From contig CAWIWV010000001.1 in the NCBI GenBank assembly GCA_963839925.1, positions 248,001 through 312,000 on the forward strand: a stretch of DNA of 64,000 nt, given 5' to 3'. Of this stretch, positions 61,557 through 64,000 are shown piece by piece. Source of the stretch: Bog-756 sp963839925. Its GTDB lineage: Bacteria; Actinomycetota; Acidimicrobiia; Acidimicrobiales; RAAP-2. A program made the position numbers and the translations under genes. The number at the start of each line of letters is the position of its first letter. Position 1 is the first letter of the stretch. The notes under the pieces were generated by a model. It was not told where the DNA came from. It ran no database searches and saw nothing but the letters and a program-made list of their open reading frames with translations.

Positions 61557-62812
61557 GCACCACCGACTTCGAAGCACCGACCATCCAGGTTCCGCGCACC
61601 GTCGTCGATCCGCCCGCGGCAAACGGACACTCCGAACCCACGGGCGCGAGCCCGATGGCGGGTGGTCCACCGCCCGAGCCGCGCAAGCTGCCTTCACCAC
61701 TGCGGCCCAGCGATTTCGGCATTCGAGACATCGCCCTTCTGATCTTGGCGGCGCTTTCCTCATTCTGTCTGGTCTGGGTCGTCTTCAACCAAGTGACGGT
61801 TCTTTCGGGGGGGTTTGGCTTCCTCGTCTGTTGGTACATCGGCTTTCTGGCGCTGACCTGGATCGGCACTACGCAGGTCATCGAGCGGAGAGTCGCGACC
61901 GATCGTGTCGTCGCGATCGTGATGCTGAGCGCGGCTTTCTTGGTCGTGTTCCTGGTGATCTTCATCGTGGCGTGGGTGGCATACAAGGCGGTCCCGACGA
62001 TCCACTGGGGATCGTTGTTCAGCAAGGATCAGCACAAGTTCGTGGTATCGGCACCCAATGCGCTCGGGACGGTCGGGCTTCTCCACGCGATCATCGGCAC
62101 GCTCGAGCAGGTGCTCATCGCCGCAGCACTGGGCGTTCCCGCGGCGATCGCGACCGCCATCTTCCTCAACGAGGTGCGCGGTCGTGGCGTACGCATTGTG
62201 CGTACCGTGGTCACCGCGATGAGCGGAACGCCGTCGGTGGTCGCGGGCATCTTCATCTACTCGATCCTCATCCTCACCCACGTGCTTACCTACTCGGGGT
62301 TCGCCGCCTCGCTTGCGTTGACTGTGATGCTGCTCCCGTCGGTCACCCGGGTCGTCGAAGAAGTGCTGCGGGTGGTGCCGAGCGGATTGCGTGAGGCATC
62401 CGCGGCTCTCGGAGCCCCGGAGTGGAGGACGACCTGGTCGGTGGTCCTGCCGACTGCCCGTTCCGGCGTGGTAACCGCTGTGTTGTTGGGTGTCGCGCGC
62501 ATCGTCGGGGAGACGGCCCCACTCCTCTTCACGGCATTTGGCTCTCAGGTCATCAACACCGACCCGTTCGCTCACCCGCAGGCGGCACTCCCGATCGTGA
62601 TCTGGAGTGATATCCAGACCGCGAACCCGGTGCTGGTCGACCTCGCCTTTCAGGCCGCCTTCGTGCTCATCTGCATCGTGCTGATCCTGTTCGTGCTGGC
62701 CCGGCTCTTCAGCCGAGCCAAGGGTAAGAAGCGAAAGGTCACTGCCCCCGACGACACGATGGCGCGCATATTCGTCCCGATCCCGATTGTCGAGAATGAG
62801 GGGAATCACTGA
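61553..62812 (+). CDS. pstA: Phosphate ABC transporter permease PstA
   Basis: Predicted 419-residue permease, longer than usual because of a Pro-rich cytoplasmic N-terminus (about 60 residues) and extra spans before the core. The core loop is REASAALGAPEWRTTWSVVLP, then GVARIVGETAPLLFTAFG. GTG start overlapping pstC. Pairs with PstC to form the channel. The stop overlaps the pstB start by one base (TGATG). Confidence 0.93.
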   Translation: MSTTDFEAPTIQVPRTVVDPPAANGHSEPTGASPMAGGPPPEPRKLPSPLRPSDFGIRDIALLILAALSSFCLVWVVFNQVTVLSGGFGFLVCWYIGFLALTWIGTTQVIERRVATDRVVAIVMLSAAFLVVFLVIFIVAWVAYKAVPTIHWGSLFSKDQHKFVVSAPNALGTVGLLHAIIGTLEQVLIAAALGVPAAIATAIFLNEVRGRGVRIVRTVVTAMSGTPSVVAGIFIYSILILTHVLTYSGFAASLALTVMLLPSVTRVVEEVLRVVPSGLREASAALGAPEWRTTWSVVLPTARSGVVTAVLLGVARIVGETAPLLFTAFGSQVINTDPFAHPQAALPIVIWSDIQTANPVLVDLAFQAAFVLICIVLILFVLARLFSRAKGKKRKVTAPDDTMARIFVPIPIVENEGNH

Positions 62813-63630
62813 TGACCGATGTGCTGACCGAACCGCCGTCCCCTCCCGCTGGGCTTGGTCAGGCGGGCGACCTCGACGCCGAAGGCGTGTGCGCATGGTT
62901 CAGTGGCCGGCTGGTGCTGGAGTCGGTGTCGCTCGCCATGGAGCGGTCTAAGGTCACCGCGCTCATCGGTCCGTCCGGGTGTGGCAAGTCGACGTTCCTG
63001 CGGATCCTCAATCGGATGCACGAAGTGGTGCCGGGGGCACAGCTCGCCGGCTCGGTCAAATTGGACGGAGTCGACATCTACGGCCCCGGACAACGCGCCA
63101 TGGAGACTCGGCGGCACATCGGGATGGTGTTTCAGAAGCCGAATCCGTTTCCCGCCATGACGATCTCTGAAAACGTGCTCGCCGGTCTCAAGTTTTCTCG
63201 GACGAGCACTCCCGACCGCGACGGACTCGTCGAGGAGTCACTCCTCAAGGCAGGCCTCTGGAACGAGGTCAAGGACCGGCTCGGCGAGCTCGGAGGCGCC
63301 CTCTCCGGCGGCCAGCAGCAGCGCCTCTGCATCGCACACGCTCTCGCGGTGAAGCCGCGGGTGCTCTTGATGGACGAGCCGTGCTCGGCGCTCGACCCGA
63401 CCTCCACCCTCCGTATCGAGAGCACCATCCACGACATCGCGAACGAGGTCACCGTCGTCATCGTGACTCACAACATGCAACAGGCCCAGCGCGTATCCGA
63501 CAACTGTGCCTTTTTCCTCGCCGAGGAGAACCAACCGGGCCGGATCGTCGAGTCGGGGACGACCAAACAGATCTTCAACGCACCTATCGATCAAAGGACG
63601 TCGGACTATGTCAATGGTCAGTTCGGCTGA
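62812..63630 (+). CDS. pstB: Phosphate ABC transporter ATP-binding protein PstB
   Basis: Predicted 272-residue ATPase with Walker A GPSGCGKST, Q-loop VFQKPNPFP, signature LSGGQQQR and Walker B VLLMDEPCSALDP, all close to the PstB consensus (the PNPFP and MDEPCSALDP wording is diagnostic). A 20-residue Pro-rich leader precedes the core. Coupled to pstA, and its 3' end overlaps pstS by 23 nt. Confidence 0.96.
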   Translation: MTDVLTEPPSPPAGLGQAGDLDAEGVCAWFSGRLVLESVSLAMERSKVTALIGPSGCGKSTFLRILNRMHEVVPGAQLAGSVKLDGVDIYGPGQRAMETRRHIGMVFQKPNPFPAMTISENVLAGLKFSRTSTPDRDGLVEESLLKAGLWNEVKDRLGELGGALSGGQQQRLCIAHALAVKPRVLLMDEPCSALDPTSTLRIESTIHDIANEVTVVIVTHNMQQAQRVSDNCAFFLAEENQPGRIVESGTTKQIFNAPIDQRTSDYVNGQFG

Positions 63631-64000
63631 TCCGATGCGTCGCTCGAATTCGGCAGGTCGCCGTCGTTTGATGAGGACGGCTCGAACGCAGGTCGCGTCC
63701 ATCGCAGCAGTGATCGCTGTGTTGATCGTCACTGCGACACCTGCGGCTGCCGAGCCGTCCCTGCAGTCGACGGGTTCGAGCTTCGCCGGGGTGGCCATCC
63801 AGGAATGGGTCGGTCAGTCGGCAACGCTGTATGGGCTCAGCATCAACTGGCAGGTCTCCTCATCAGTGGTCGGGCTCAACAACTTCGCTCAGAACCAGGT
63901 CGACTTTGCCGCCTCGGACATTCCCTACAGCGCCCAGCAGTCGACGTACTTCCCAACCCAGCCCTATCAGTACATGCCGGACGTCGCTGGCGGACTCTCG
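63608..64000 (+). CDS. pstS: Phosphate-binding protein PstS, N-terminal part (runs off the window)
   Basis: The first 131 codons of a phosphate-binding protein. A long basic n-region (MRRSNSAGRRR) and hydrophobic core end in ATPAAA-E, a signal peptidase I site. Then comes the PstS phosphate-loop opening LQSTGSSFAGVAIQEWV, and FAQNQVDFAASDIPYSAQQ. AAAGGACG precedes the ATG at 63608, inside pstB; ATG 63635 is an alternative. There is no lipobox, so it is released or held otherwise. The gene continues beyond 64000. Confidence 0.9.
   Translation, partial: MSMVSSADPMRRSNSAGRRRLMRTARTQVASIAAVIAVLIVTATPAAAEPSLQSTGSSFAGVAIQEWVGQSATLYGLSINWQVSSSVVGLNNFAQNQVDFAASDIPYSAQQSTYFPTQPYQYMPDVAGGLS

Overview
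The window is high-GC, gene-dense bacterial chromosome with strong G/C third-position bias. Several traits point to Actinomycetota, and most likely (inference) to class Acidimicrobiia: an F420-type luciferase-like oxidoreductase, an NDMA-type zinc alcohol dehydrogenase, split LigD-like repair modules, PhoP-style and IdeR-style operators, frequent 4-nt ATGA/GTGA gene overlaps, Thr/Ser-rich lipoproteins, and a secreted protein with about 40-residue YW-DGG-FG-GS repeats. I saw no rRNA, tRNA, CRISPR array, insertion sequence or prophage.

Layout. (1) 0.2-19.6 kb: a catabolic block with two pairs of acyl-CoA dehydrogenases, two cytochrome P450s and a three-cysteine ferredoxin, an SDR, a TetR regulator divergent from the alcohol dehydrogenase, three amidohydrolases, a frame-broken epoxide hydrolase, an F420-type oxidoreductase, a VOC protein, an aldehyde dehydrogenase and an enoyl-CoA hydratase. 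Together they look like oxidation of a hydrophobic (terpenoid, steroid or other alicyclic) substrate followed by CoA-linked beta-oxidation. (2) 19.6-26.9 kb: a PilZ protein, a Thr-rich lipoprotein, and a ferric-iron ABC transporter (ATPase, lipoprotein binding protein, two-in-one permease) with an IdeR/DtxR-like box, followed by a membrane-SCO1 fusion. (3) 26.9-33.4 kb: an MMPL transporter divergent from a DNA-repair group (LigD-type polymerase, HHH-PHP nuclease, ATP-dependent ligase, 5'-3' exonuclease). (4) 33.4-38.5 kb: a MerR regulator with an MFS efflux pump, a serine hydrolase and an aldo/keto reductase. (5) 38.6-45.6 kb: a GH92 lipoprotein, a thiolase with its zinc-ribbon/OB partner, a VOC protein, an orphan ParA, a DUF2237 protein and a haloalkane dehalogenase. 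(6) 45.8-57.9 kb: the secreted repeat protein, ilvD, an attenuated ilvB-ilvN-ilvC operon, a cupin, and serC divergent from an aminotransferase and serA. (7) 57.9-64 kb: a 59-codon membrane protein, three lipoproteins (two of them paralogues of one unnamed family), and pstC-pstA-pstB-pstS preceded by a PHO-box-like repeat; pstS runs off the window.

Most notable: the ilvB leader peptide with attenuator, the IdeR-like box on a probably leaderless iron gene, the PHO-like box, the paralogous lipoprotein family, a recurring pattern of short tandem duplications that span or abut stop codons, and several single-base frame breaks that are either decay or assembly errors.
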